Notes: generated from the letters alone by a model not told the origin. A stretch of DNA of 64,000 nt from Bactericera cockerelli (GCA_024516035.1 CM044957.1:20154676-20218675), one strand, 5' to 3'; positions 23,946 through 35,866 are shown, counted from the stretch's first letter. Numbers and translations: made by a program.

Positions 23946-24402
23946 TAGGAAACATATTGTAGATGGTCCCATTTTAAATTCATCAATTTCGGACAAGCGG
24001 TTCTTGGTGATGGAGACCATGCGCCTGACGACTAAATTTTTACTTATATACGCTTTTATCTCGTGTACACCCGATTTTGTTGAAGTAATAGCGTTTTACA
24101 TGGTACATTTATGGTACCTTTTTACATGGTACCTTTTTAAGCAATAAAATATGGGTTAGCTCTGATGTTAAGAAAACCCAAAGTTTTGAACAATAAAGTG
24201 TAAAAAGAGGGTAGGTATATGACTTGCCGATACTGATTTTTTTGTAGAATCTATAGTGTAGATCCTACCATAAGAAAGAAAATCGGTTAAGCAGTTTTGG
24301 AGATACAAGTGATTTAGTATAAAATCTCAAAATTGCCAAGTGCATAATACAAATGTGAACCAATCACGAGGAAGTATTGTGTCCATAATTGGCAGTGTAT
24401 TT
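23946..24402 (+). mobile_element. Family A element, 5'-truncated
   Basis: It starts inside A at AGATGGTCCCATTTTAAATT and continues to the 3' end GAGGAAGTATTGTGTCCATA then ATTGGCAGTGTATTTT. It contains a small duplication of ATGGTACCTTTTTA. Confidence 0.8.
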
Positions 24403-24949
24403 TCTCTTCAATTTGTTTTCATCCCTGCTCCTCAAATTGATTTTCTTCTCCAATTTGTCTTCCTGTCACCCATTCTTGTGTCTGAGTGGAAACTATTAAA
24501 TTAGTGTCAATATTGGTTTTGTCTGCTCCTGCGGTTTGTCGGACACTGTTTAACTGAATATGTTGATTGCTGTTTCTGCCACGATGCACTTTGAGTGTTT
24601 TCCATAAATTAACATGTAGGGTTTTGCAAGGACTGTCTGTTATTCTCGTAAATATATGTTCTATCATCACAGTATTCCGTATGATGGGTATATGAAGTAC
24701 AAAAATGACATACCTCTTAGGTATTTACATAATAAGTATCATGGTCCCCACTCCCCAGAATTTCGACATCGAAGTAAAGATTAGATTAGACATTTTTCGT
24801 TGTTTTCTTTTTATTAGAAAAAATCGTTATTTATATATTAGAAAAAATCGTTCGAGTTCGTTATTTATTTATGTCATTCATGATAACGATAAAAAGACGA
24901 GATAATATTTATTTTCAATTAAAATTTTAGAATGTAGGAAAAACGGTAT

Positions 24950-25080
24950 TCATCATCATCATAGGGTGGCGTCATCGTGAACATTGTCTTTACAAGGAAG
25001 CTAATAATTGACAAGGACCCCCAGAACCAAGCCAATGCTGGTCTACTCCCCGTTTATAGTCCCCAGCCAGAAGACGAACA
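24950..25080 (+). mobile_element. Family K fragment, internally deleted
   Basis: CATAGGGTGGCGTCATCGTG then TCTTTACAAGGAAGCTAATA and CCAATGCTGGTCTACTCC match 26405-26565 and 62050-62205. About 45 bp around GGTAGCCAGACAGTGGAGGA are missing from this copy. Confidence 0.75.
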
Positions 25081-25082
25081 TA

Positions 25083-25125
25083 ATACTTTCCATTTCTAAT
25101 ATTAGAAATTTGTCAGAAGTAAAAG
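25083..25125 (-). repeat. Family A hairpin fragment
   Basis: TTCTAATATTAGAAATTTGT then CAGAAGTAAAA is an inverted A start. Confidence 0.55.
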
Positions 25126-26160
25126 CTAAAACCCGATAGTTGAACTAATTCTGTGATTTGTTTTATTTTTATACGTAGTCGATATTCAAATTTGGCTTTC
25201 CACCCCGGTGTCCAAAATGGTACACGAGTATGACTCCAAACAATACGTAAGGTCTACATATACATGTATAATTGTATACTATGTAATAGAGGTAATGGAA
25301 ATTGCCTAATATTGAGCAACTACATTTAGTGTTCATGCACACTCACTTTATGATTATGAAAGATTTCAGTTGTGCTGTCTGGTTGAACTCTTATACCTAC
25401 AGACATACAAAGTCCGCATGAAGGAAAACTTCTTATAGAAAAATATTTTTAAGAAAACTTTTTTTCGCCTGCTTCGTATAAAACGGAGCGAAAAAGTCCA
25501 TCTTGCTAGAAAAAAAAAACCCTAGGTAGGTATCTACATTATGTAGTCTGCAGATTTCTTCAGAACAAGAAAAGACCTTTTGTTTTTTGAATCCCTGAGG
25601 AAAAGTAGACTTCCTTAACAAAGACAGAATAATGGTCTGTTCCAAAAAGAAGAATGACCCACATTCAAAAGTACGTCGAAAACTAAATAAGATTAAATTT
25701 AATAACATCAGTCTGACATGTAGATTGTAGGTAGGGGAGCTTTTAGCAAATCCAGGCTGGATTTCTTTGCTTTTCATTTTGTGTTTCTCAAAATTTAAGA
25801 AAAATTTCAGGTTACTGAACCGAAGACGAGAGAAAATCGAGAAATCTGACGAACCATGGAAAACGCTTTCTTTTTGGCAATTTTCACGCGTTCTCTAGAT
25901 GAAAATGCTGGAATTTCTCTTATTAAAAGCTGGAGACAGATGGCCAGGTGAAAAACTTTTAGAGGAAAAAGAAAAAAAGTTTAAAGAGATTTCTTTTTGA
26001 GATTTTAGGCTGAGAAACTTTTCATTTTTCTTTTTTTTTTCTGTCAAAACGTACAATTTTATTGTAAGGAATTTAAAGTTTTTTTTTATCGTTCTAAAAA
26101 TATTTTTTTTTTAAATTTATTTGGAAATGTGTAAAAAGTTAACCCATCTTTGATAATAGA
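25126..26160. other. No recognised gene
   Basis: T-rich and A-rich runs are frequent. A 114-codon open frame at 25433-25777 (-) has low-complexity composition and no motif. Confidence 0.4.
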
Positions 26161-26164
26161 TAGG

Positions 26165-26335
26165 TATATAGTATTTATTTTTATTTATTTACACTTTATT
26201 TATTTTTACAAAACAATCATCAAACAAGGATAACAATAATTTAAAAAAAAACTTCGAAATATGTATGTACAAAAAAAAATAATAATAATAAAGATCAATG
26301 TTAATTTTTAATTACAATTGTTTTGTAACCCGGGG
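26165..26335 (-). mobile_element. Retroelement 3' end (family L)
   Basis: On the minus strand it reads TTAACATTGATCTTTATTAT, then TTTGATGATTGTTTTGTAAA and ATAAATAAAGTGTAAATAAA. The same order of words is found at 29480-29593 and, in part, 61660-61795. AATAAA-rich tails and a shared 3' end with variable 5' truncation fit a non-LTR retroelement. No reverse transcriptase is in the window. Confidence 0.65.
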
Positions 26336-26580
26336 CGAAGTTAATGCCTTAGGCATTCTCTGCCACTTAACCCCGGTATCACGATGACGCCACCCTATGA
26401 TAGTATCATCATCATAGGGTGGCGTCATCGTGAACGATGGTAGCCAGACAGTGGAGGAATGACTCAGCACTTCTACCACTGTCTTTACAAGGAGGCTAAT
26501 AATTGACAAGGGCCCCCAGAACCAAGCCAATGCTGGTCTACTCCCTGTTTATAGTCCCCCAGCCAGACTATAGTATAGTA
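26336..26580. mobile_element. Two head-to-head family K copies forming a hairpin
   Basis: 26379-26401 and 26411-26433 are perfect 23-bp inverted copies of the K start, separated by 9 bp. The right copy continues to about 26565 in K order (GATGGTAGCCAGACAGTGGA). The left copy runs into a different sequence that includes GTTAATGCCTTAGGCATTCT, which also occurs near 3085. Confidence 0.75.
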
Positions 26581-27762
26581 GTGCTTTATTTAGACTGTCG
26601 GCTCGAGGCATGGGCCGCATGGGGCATTTGGGGCATTCATATAAAGAAGATAAAGCTTTTCCTTGCGAAATTTGAAGTAATTGCTTCAGTCGGTATTCAT
26701 AAAACATATTACATACATAGAAACGGACAAATGCAGCTCAAGCTGAAGCTAGATTCACTTCGTCTATCTGCTACATTTAACAACATAACTATCATAAATG
26801 CAGCACTACCCGTTTTTTTGCTCCAATAATTCCAGGAAATGTTTTATTTTACCGGACAAATATCGTTGACAACAATGAAATGGTTGACGAAATAATCACA
26901 GAGAATTCAAAATCTCCTTTCTTTTAGATTCCAGTATTCCACGTGTTATTTTAAGCTGCAGGAAATGAGAGTAAAACAATGAAAAGGTCAACCCAGGTTG
27001 CTAAGATCACCGCGCAGTAAAAAAATAATCGTGAAAATTACTTGGCTTTAATAGAAAAGGGGGCTCAGGCTAGGGTGTGTAGAGTTTTTTCTTATAAATT
27101 TTATCTCATTTTGCCAACAGAACTACCCTTTCGAATTTAAAACATTCTTTTTCCGATTAACATATTTGTAAAATACCTTTTGGTATGCTGTAGTAAAACT
27201 CGTTCATAATTTTTTTTCGTACGTTTCACTAATAATAATACGCTAGTCGTGAAGTGTAGGTATACTCTAATAGATACACATAATTACTATCGATAACTTC
27301 CTTAAAACCCCTAATTTCAAAGTCTAGTATGAAAAAGGAGGAGTTGGAGTCCGCCCACTATACCTTTTCCAATGTGTACTTTGTGCAAAACTTACTTGGT
27401 GTTGCTCAATCAATGTATGCTTAAGTACTATCTAACTGAGGAATTGAGGATTTTTGGAATAAAACTCTTCTTCATAAGGACAAATCCGAAATTGTAAAAA
27501 GTTCAAAAACACTAGAAGAAAAAAAAGAGAGACTAAAAAACATCATCTTTCCAGTTCTTTTCAAAATTTCTAAAAGTCTGTTTGCAGACTTACAAGCATA
27601 TAAGTACGATGACAAATTATCTTACAGTCTACGGCTTATTGAACATAAACTAACTTGTTTACCAGAAAACTACGCATCTCATAATATGTATTAACATTAT
27701 CACACAGTGAACTGCATAAAATTCTCATCATCAATCACAAAATTGCGAAACAAAGTTTAAAA
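26581..27762. other. No recognised gene
   Basis: It starts with GTGCTTTATTTAGACTGTCG, a short module also seen at 53721. The remainder is AT-rich and unremarkable. Confidence 0.4.
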
Positions 27763-28412
27763 TACACTGAAAATTACGGACACAATACTTACTCGTGATT
27801 GGTTCACATTCTACATATAAACTTGGCAATTTTGAGATTTTATATTTAATCACTTGTATCTCCAAAACTGATTTACTGATTCTCTTCAAATTTGTTTTAT
27901 TTAATTGCATACCTTTTTTCCTATATTCTAAAATACATTAAGTATCGTCTAGTTGTATAGACCTTATTTTTGAACTTTTTGGTCCAAAATTTCGTGATTT
28001 CTTAAACAGCAAGGTTCAACTATAATTTATTCAATAAAAAATAGAAATATGTTGTGTAAAACTCTAATACGCATGTACGTACAAAATTTCATGAAAATCG
28101 GGTGTACCGTTCACGAGGTATAACCGTTTAAATAAAAAGTTAGAGGTCAGGCACATGGTGCCTTTCTCCAAGAACCGCTAGTGCGAAATTATATTAATTT
28201 AAATGGGACCATTTACAATACGTCTCCTAATATGTGAACAAAATTTTGTTGTAATCTGTTCAGTAGGTTCTGAGATTTGCGCGACCGACAGACACAAAAC
28301 CAAAGTTGTTAAGGAGGTTATGAAACGTCCAAAAACATGAAAAAGATTGAAATGGGAGCAAAAATACATATATATTTTAACGAACACAATACTTCCGATA
28401 TCACCTTCTATG
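27763..28412 (-). mobile_element. Family A element, near full length
   Basis: Inverted copy running from ACACTGAAAATTACGGACAC to GAACACAATACTTCCGAT. The last part of the start hairpin is lost. The inner phrases (CGTTCACGAGGTATAACCGT, GTCTCCTAATATGTG) are in A order. Confidence 0.8.
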
Positions 28413-28420
28413 ACAAGCAT

Positions 28421-28855
28421 CTTCACATTATGCGAAAATCAAATCTCCAATTTCTCCCTACTAAACAAACCATCTGGATTTATTTGCATAAGACGAAATT
28501 TTGACCTAAAAAAATTCAACCGGTTTTGAAAGCACAAATTTCAGAGAATTTGAGATTCAAACAAAAGCCACAGCTTCATTTCCAGCCACCCTTTCTCTCA
28601 TGGTGTTATTGTTATTTTGTGCATTCTAGTTCAAGTTTCAACTGCTTTCAAATTTTAAACTCCCCCCTTCTTAGCATAAACCCATTTTGAGAATAATGAA
28701 TAATGTAATGTGAATTAAAAGCGATTATGTAAAATTATGAATAGCAGCGATTTAACCCCCAGGCGTTCCCAACACCTGTCAAGGTTAAATGTAAGGAGTG
28801 TAAAGACAACACCTGTAAGGGGTGTAAATACTTTAAGACCAAGATATAGGTTATA
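28421..28855. other. No recognised gene
   Basis: AT-rich sequence. AACACCTGTCAAGG and AACACCTGTAAGGGGTGTAA near 28770-28830 form a small degenerate duplication. Confidence 0.4.
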
Positions 28856-28859
28856 TCTG

Positions 28860-30095
28860 CCAGTACAGTTTCCTCATAGGGGCAATGGCACAACTCAAAT
28901 TGTGCCCATACAGTTTTCTGGGGCCTATGGCACAACTCAAATCGTTAAAAAAAAAAACCGATAAATGTATAACGATAAAAAACTGTACTGGCACAACTTT
29001 AGTTGTGCCATGGCCCCAGAAAACTGTACTGGTACAATTTGAGTTGTGCCATAGCCAACAGAAAACTGTACTGGCACAATTTGAGTTGTGCCATGGCCCC
29101 TAGGAAACTGTACTGGCACAACTATAGTTGTGCTATGGCCTCTAGGAAACTGTACTGGTACAATTTGAGTTGTGCCATGGCCCTCAGAAAACTGAATTGG
29201 CACAATTTGAGTTCTGCCATAGCCCCTAGGACATTGTACTGGCACATTGCCCCTAGGAAACTGTACTGGCACAATTTGAGTTCTGCCATGGCCCCTAGGA
29301 CATTGTACTGGCACATGGCCCCTGGAAACTGTACTGTTACAGTTCGAGTTGTGCCATGGCCCCCCAGAAATCTCTATTGGCACAATTTGAGTTGTGCCAT
29401 GGCCCCTAGGAAACTGTACTGGCACAACTTTAGTTTTGCCATGGCCCCTAGGAAACTCTACTGGTACAATTTCAGTTGTTAATATTGATCTTTATTTCTT
29501 TTAGTACATACTTCTAAGTTTTTTTTTTAATTTATTGTTTTTTTTTTTTGATGATTGTTCTGTAAAAAAAAATAAAGTGTAAATAAATAAAAAAGTTGTG
29601 CCATGGCCCCTAGGAAACTGTACTGGCACAATTTGAGTTGTGCCATAGCCCACAGAAAACTGTACTGGCACAATTTGAGTTGTGCCATGGCCCCTAGGAA
29701 ACTGTACTGGCACAACTTTAGTTGTGCTATGGCCTCTAGGAAACTGTACTGGTACAATTTGAGTTGTGCCATGGCCCTCAGAAAACTGAATTGGCACAAT
29801 TTGAGTTCTGCCATAGCCCCTAGGACATTGTACTGGCACATGGCCCCTAGGAAACTGTACTGGCACAATTTGAGTTCTGCCATGGCCCCTAGGACATTGT
29901 ACTGGCACATGGCCCCAAGGAAACTGTACTGTTACAATTTGAGTTCTGACATGGCCCCTAGGACATTGTACTGGCACATGGCCCCTAGGAAACTGTACTG
30001 GCACATGGCCCCTAGGAAAACTGTACTGTTACAGTTCGAGTTGTGCCATGGCCCCCCAGAAATCTCTATTGGCACAATTTGAGTTGTGCCATGGC
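28860..30095 (+). repeat. 42-bp hairpin minisatellite, interrupted
   Basis: About 25 units of a 42-bp repeat are present. Within each unit, GGCACAATTTGAGTTGTGCC can form a 7-bp stem with a 6-base loop, followed by ATGGCCCCTAGGAAACTGTA. The first two units (28860-28942) are inverted relative to the rest. A 114-bp retroelement end splits the array at 29480-29593. Because 42 is a multiple of three, several frames on both strands stay open and give 14-residue repeats such as MAPRKLYWHNLSCA. This is a by-product and not evidence of protein coding. Confidence 0.95.
29480..29593 (+). mobile_element. Retroelement 3' end (family L) inserted in the minisatellite
   Basis: TAATATTGATCTTTATTTCT to AAGTGTAAATAAATAAAAA is flanked by AGTTGT at 29474-29479 and 29594-29599. 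It matches 26165-26320 in inverted orientation. It is a 5'-truncated copy. Confidence 0.75.
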
Positions 30096-30104
30096 ATCAA
30101 GACT

Positions 30105-30485
30105 CAACTATAAAATATTTAATAATAAATATACTTTGTAAAACGCTAATACGCATGAACATGCAAAATTTCATCAAAGTAAAAAGTTAGAGGTCGGGCG
30201 CATGGTCTCTATCTCTAAGAACCGCTAGACCAAAGTTGATGAATATAGAATGGGACATCTAAAATATTATGTCTCCTATATGTGTACAAAAAATCCGTTG
30301 AAATCCGTTCTGTAGTTTCTGAGATTTGCGCATTACAAGGAATGCATTTAACAGACCGACAGACAGACACAGAACCAAGAAAGTATATGAAACGTCCAGA
30401 AATATGAAATGGGAGCAAAAAATATTTATTTTTACAAAAACGAACACAATATATCCGATTTCTAATATCAGAAATTTATCTGAAG
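30105..30485 (-). mobile_element. Family A element, 3'-truncated
   Basis: Inverted copy that keeps the start hairpin (TTCTAATATCAGAAATTTAT), the CCGACAGACAGACACAGAAC run and the GGTCTCTATCTCTAAGAACC block. It starts directly where the minisatellite ends. Confidence 0.8.
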
Positions 30486-30954
30486 TAATAAAATTAGCTT
30501 AGGTAATCAGTTATACCTTATGGTATATTCAATAACATTTAGGCTTTTACCTGACACATTTGTGGCGGACAAAAGAAATGTAAGCACTTGTTATTCTCAA
30601 CAGGTAGACAAGCAAAGCACGTCTCTCGGCACATAATGGCAGAAAAGTGTAGGCTCTGGAAACAGGGTGCAGACGTTTCTGAAATGGGGGTCAAAAGTTC
30701 AGGGAAGCTGAACTGTGTCATTTGGAAGAAAGAAAACTGTTGCTCTCTTGTGTTCATAATTTTTATGAACATAATGAAATTGCTTTCATGTACACAGGAT
30801 GATAAGTACATCGACATGAAATGACATTTATAAACATAGGTACAACCGATTCTCTTCAATCTTATTTTAAATTATAGAACAACGTGTTTTCTACATTTTA
30901 GATAAACAACAATAAAAAAATCACTTTTTTTAAATCAGGAGATCCTAAATTCAT
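30486..30954. other. No recognised gene
   Basis: Overlapping open frames at 30539-30859 (-) and 30588-30824 (+) show no motif and no splice context. Confidence 0.35.
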
Positions 30955-31057
30955 CCAGAAATGTTATCAGCTCAATTTCGGAAAAACCGACCGAAAACAA
31001 TACCGAGGTACTTTCTATACCTTGGGTAATAGAAAGTAATACAGCCTCAATACAGGA
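30955..31057 (-). repeat. Family C end
   Basis: ATGTTATCAGCTCAATTTCG, then CCGACCGAAAACAATAC and TACTTTCTATACCTTGGGTA then ATAGAAAGTA. The final part is a stem-loop of the same layout as the A and B starts. It matches 41375-41458. Confidence 0.7.
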
Positions 31058-31145
31058 GAGCCGACCCTAAAACCAATAAGACAATGAAAAATCAGCTCAG
31101 CTGATTGGAATATTTTCAGAATAAAATTAGTGAACTCATAAAAAA

Positions 31146-31545
31146 CGAACACAATTCTTCCGATTTCTATAATATTAGAAATTTCTCGGAAGAAACACTG
31201 CCAATCATGGACACAATACTTCCTCGTGAGTGGTTCACATTGTATACACTTGGAAAAAATGAGATTTTATTGTAAATCATTTGTATTTCCAAAATTTCTT
31301 AACCGATTCTCTTCAAATTTGTTTTATTTGATTGCATACCTTTTTTTCCTATTTTCTTTTTTGTACAAAATTTCGGATTTTCTTAAATATCAGACCTCAA
31401 TCATATTTTATTTTGAAAAAAATAATATAAATGCACTGTGTTAATCACTAATACGCATGTGCATAGGTACAGGTACATGTTTTCATCAAAATCGCGTGTG
31501 GGGTGTGTAGTTCACGTGATATAAGTGTACAGAAACAGATACAGA
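31146..31545 (-). mobile_element. Two family A copies joined head to tail
   Basis: The start hairpin of one copy (31146-31192) is followed within a few bases by the 3' end of another (ACACTGCCAATCATGGACAC at 31195), which continues to about 31545. The order on the minus strand is 3' end, then 5' hairpin, as in a tandem arrangement. Confidence 0.75.
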
Positions 31546-31609
31546 TGTATGTGTAAAAGTTAGATGTATAGAAACCAGCTGCACTAATTTTCACTCTGGC
31601 AAACCTAAA

Positions 31610-31870
31610 CTAAGACCATCACCCAACAATCCTACCCAACAAACTTTTGTCACCGATCTAATGTGTAATATCTCACCTCGTTAACTTTACCTGACCCTAC
31701 CTAATTACAAAATTATTTCTATCAAAAAAAAAATATTTTAAAAACAAGTAATATCAAACTCACATTGAAATAAAAAAGTCACAATTTTTAATGAGGTACT
31801 AACTTGTGATTCACACTGAATGAAAAAATACCTACCTGTCTCAATTTTTTTCAAATCGCAAAAGTGATGG
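31610..31870 (-). repeat. Family D, degraded third copy
   Basis: CACCCAACAATCCTACCCAA then CAAACTT..GTCACCGATCTA, ATCTCACCTCGTTAACTTTA and GTGATTCACACTGAATGAAA follow the order of D at 22370-22630. Both ends and the palindrome are lost. Confidence 0.65.
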
Positions 31871-33950
31871 ATTTTTTTTTGATCCCTTCACAGATAAAAG
31901 AACCCTTTTTAATTGCATTTTCGCCCGACTGATGAATTCCGATTAGCTTTCTATTAGATCTCACAACATTCCTAGGAAACCAATGTAATATTCAATTAGT
32001 CCACCTCTCACTTTTCTCTTTGATGTAGGTACTATGACCCTCCCATTTCCTCTTATAACTTTCGACTTTCTCACTCGGTCACTTTGGTCCTCTCTGATCC
32101 AGGTCAATCTTCTTCTGAAAAGTGAGTATATATACTACAAATGGATGAATATAGGTAGTGCAAGTACCTATCACATTGTCACACACGATTTGAATTATTT
32201 TACGTATTATGTATTATGTGACTAAACAAGTATATTTACGGGAGGCACACCATAAGGAATCCCACAGGTGATCAATTCTCCACACAATGTGTTGTCAAAC
32301 TGTTCAATCCATGGTCCCTTGGTTCAGAAACTTCAGTAGCAGACAACCTGCAAACTGTGTCAGGAGAGCTAATCCATAATATCCGGGAGCGAAAAACTTT
32401 GTGAAGCTATTAGGACGAGTTTAGAAAATGCCCTTACAGGTGCCTTTAAGAATAGTATAATTAAGTTTTCCTCTGCTCACTCTGAACTCCAGACTCTATT
32501 ATTCAAAAGATAATGGACGCTTCAATGGAAAATGCTTTCCTGTACCTTTATAATCCTTATTACTTATTACCCTTCATCTTCAAGAAACTCACTATTAATT
32601 GATTAGGGGTCGTTTACTATTTCACGTATTATTAGGTTTCCTGCGTTTTTAAATGGATTTCTTTACTTTTTTTGAAGCTTTTGTGAAAATGGTCGACGAT
32701 AGTCAGGGAGCCCTAGACAGGTTCCCAGTTGTCATAAAGACCTTTTTAAAAACTATAAGTAGGTATTGAATAAGAAGAAAATGTTTTAAATTTATGCAGT
32801 ATATTTGAGCTAATTTTAAAGTTTATAGGTAAGAAAATGAATTTTTGAACCGCATATTTTTACAAATTCCCTGTTATTCTAAAGTCAAAAAAGTAAAAGT
32901 AAGTCTGAGCTCTGGTCCCATAGGTATAAAATAATAAATAAAAAAAAATACCATTCTCACAAAATACATTAAATATTCTAGTACAACTTAACTCACTTTT
33001 CTGTTTAAACTGATTGATTATTCAATTCGACTACTAATCGTAGATTAATTACACCCTGTAACCCCGTATCATCTATTATTCTAATAAATCCTTAAGACGT
33101 AGTTAGGTACAATACCTTCAAACATGATCCTGATGAGTACAATGACCAAGTGACCACAAGACATGATGCAATACTGCACCCTTATGCAACTCCGGATTTC
33201 CTCTCGGAGCTTGAAGTTGGTAAGTTATTAAAGCTTGTACTGATCGTAACACATCAGTTGAAGGAGAATAGCAACTCATACTGGGTACACTGAAATCCTG
33301 TAGCTTGATTAAACACCATCTACATTAATAATATCTGAGGTTATCACATTTTTGTTGATCACAGAAGTCACAAATGAAACTTTCCGATCTTTTACTTTTG
33401 GATCTCTGTCCTCGCAAGGGATAGAGAGGAGAACTTCCATCAAACTTTCACACTAGTCTTGAGGACACTACAGAAAAAAAGTTCTTACATAAAATATCAC
33501 AAATAATTAATGTCCGCCACTGAACAATAGTGGAATATGATATCGAACCCGAGGTGTGAAGAACGCCCTAGACAAAGAAAGAGCTCAAAAGAGTGTGAAT
33601 TTCAAAAACTGCAATTTTTATAGCAGAAATGGACTCCACGTCAAAAATGGAAAATAATGTTCTGAAAGTTATTATATTTGGGCGAATCACTTTCGTGATA
33701 TCACAACTACACAAACTTTTCCATCTAATAAAGAAAGTTTCTTTGCTCCACCCTGTACTTGAAGAGGACTAATTAATATAATTACCACCCTATACTCAAT
33801 TGAATACACAACAACCTGATACTGTTGAAACTATTATTTAATTACTGAATGAAAATCAGCTTCTTCTAGAATTCTAGATCAATTGCATATAGATCCAAAA
33901 GGTATTTTCTAAATCCGTACAGCCTGATAATACATTACATTACAAGTGCA
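31871..33950. other. About 2 kb without a recognisable gene
   Basis: AT-rich low-copy DNA. No exon, RNA gene or repeat family was recognised. Confidence 0.45.
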
Positions 33951-34080
33951 CTGGTAGTCAAGTGGTTAGGGCGCTAGTCTTGTAATCCAGGAGCCTAGGG
34001 ATCCGTTGGTTCGAATATCATCCAGTGCACGATTTTTTTACCTCATTAATTTGAGTTTGTGACCACATAATAATAAGATT
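33950..34080 (+). mobile_element. tRNA-derived SINE
   Basis: The head GTGCACTGGTAGTCAAGTGG has an A-box-like TAGTCAAGTGG, a B-box-like GGTTCGAATAT and a closing CCAGTGCAC that pairs perfectly with its first nine bases. The tail CTCATTAATTTGAGTTTGTG then ACCACATAATAATAAGA matches the inverted SINE at 3061. Confidence 0.75.
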
Positions 34081-34144
34081 CTGTGTGTGTGGGTGTGATG
34101 TGTGTGCGTTGTGTGATGGGCTGGCGAAGTGGCGGGTGTAACCC
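34081..34144 (+). mobile_element. Helitron-like 3' end
   Basis: An impure GT tract leads to GGCGAAGTGGCGGGTGTAAC then CCGCTAG followed by T. GCGGGTGTAACCCGC forms a hairpin just before CTAG, which is the usual layout of a Helitron 3' end. Confidence 0.6.
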
Positions 34145-34154
34145 GCTAGTTTGT

Positions 34155-34398
34155 GTATAAATATCGGAAGAATTGTGTTTGTTTTTGTGAGATAGGTAAG
34201 CAAGTTATTTGTTTTGCTCAAATTTAAAAACAAATATAAATCATATTCCTAGACATGTCTAATAGTCTCCTGAATAGGAACTTTGGTTTTGTGTCTATCA
34301 GTCTGGAAAGTCGATATTTTTGTGTTGCCAGTTGTAGGTATTTTATAGGAACACGAGGAAGTGATGTATCCATAATTGATCGGCAGTGAATTGATTAT
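34155..34398 (+). repeat. Family A, heavily deleted copy
   Basis: It starts ATATCGGAAGAATTGTGTTT and ends ACACGAGGAAGTGATGTATC then CATAATTGATCGGCAGTG. Only about one third of the element remains. Confidence 0.65.
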
Positions 34399-34824
34399 TA
34401 TACTTATTCAAGATATACTGTTTCAAGATTAATTTTTTTTCTGAGAGAAACGTGGAAACATGTCAAAGAAAAAATCTTACTCCAATCTTCTTGATCTACA
34501 TGTAGTATACATAGATACGAGTATTTCATGACCTATCTCTCGTAGTAGTCTTTCACAGTGGGCGACTACTATAATCACTATTTAGTAACAGCTTCGATGA
34601 TCTATTAGCTAGCTGTCCCTAAATTAGTGGCTATCTATCTACCATGTCTATTATTATTATATCCTTTCTACTAGCGGTATTAGTGCTCGGTGACTATCGC
34701 TACTAATCAGTCAATTCCGCTGACGCTCTAGGAGAGGAACTGGTAGGGAGATCTATGTTTGGAGTAGTCATCAGTGGTGGATGTCGCTAACAGGAAATAT
34801 ACAACATAAATAATTAGCTTGAAG
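34399..34824. other. No recognised feature
   Basis: A short stretch without gene or family repeat. Confidence 0.4.
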
Positions 34825-34825
34825 G

Positions 34826-35450
34826 ATTGTCGGTCCGTTAAAAACATTCCTTGTAACGGGCAAATCTCAGAAACTACTAAACGGATTTCGTCGAAATTTT
34901 GAACACATAATTACAATAGAAGTATTGTAGATAGTCCTATTTTAAATTCAACAACTTTGCACTAGCGGTTCTTGGTGATAGAGACCATGCACCTGGCCAC
35001 ACACTTTTTACATTTATACGCGGTCTGTCGGGTACGAGTTTTATCTTTGTGATAAAAATATTCCTCGACGCGCAAATCTCAGAAACAACTGAACGGATTT
35101 TGACGAAATTTTGTACACATATAAGAGACGTATTGGCAGATGGTTTCATTATGAATTCATAAACTTCGCACCAACTTCTTCGTGATAGAGAGCATGCACC
35201 TGACCTCTGACTTTTTACTTATACGCTTAAAGAAAAGGTCTACGACTTGCCGATACAGAATTTCAATCGGTTAAGCAGTTTTGGAGATACTACTGGTTTG
35301 CCAAGTGTATATATACAATGTGAAACTAAGTATTGTGCGAATAATTAGCAGTGTATTACTTCCGACGAATTTCTAATATTAGAAATCGGTAGTATTGTGT
35401 TTGTTTTTGTATAAAAAAAAAGCTTCATAACCTCCTGAGCAACTTTGGTT
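34826..35450 (+). mobile_element. Rearranged family A copies, head-to-tail junction
   Basis: 34826-35030 and 35060-35220 both contain the CGCAAATCTCAGAAAC..ACTGAACGGATTT type block followed by the GATAGAGACCATGCACCTG block, so this block is duplicated. The 3' end TTAGCAGTGTATT at about 35342 is followed at once by a new start, ACTTCCGACGAATTTCTAAT, which then runs to about 35450. Confidence 0.75.
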
Positions 35451-35866
35451 TGAAAATAAAAGGAAAGTTTATGGATTGGTCTGCAGTCCTGTAGACTCTC
35501 CAGCACTGGTTTTCATAGGTAATTCCAATCAAGATGAAATATGATGCACCAAAACAACTCTAACTGCGCTCAGAACTACACCGTTAACCATGGAAGTGTT
35601 TGATAAATTATTGGTCCACGGTAGAACGGAAAGGGATAATGGCAGGTGTATTGGGGTATAGTAGATGGTGCAACTAATCAATTTTTCTAAATGAATGTCA
35701 ATTTTAAAACTGTCCCTAATCAATTTTGAACATCTAAGGATGGGAATATTAAATGTCTCACTCTCTCCCCTCTCTTTCTTTAAATAGACCGTCACTTTTT
35801 TATATCTTCCTCAATCAATATTGTTGTGTCGGAAGTATGGAACAATACATACAGTGCGTCCACCTT
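35451..35866. other. No recognised feature
   Basis: An 88-codon open frame (35529-35795, -) has no recognisable motif. Confidence 0.35.

Noticed and set aside
28937..30082. Several long open frames with 14-residue repeats (PVQFPRGHGTTQIV, MAPRKLYWHNLSCA) on both strands
   Set aside because: They arise because the 42-bp minisatellite unit is a multiple of three and has few stops. Frames are open on both strands at once, and no unit shows preference for synonymous change.
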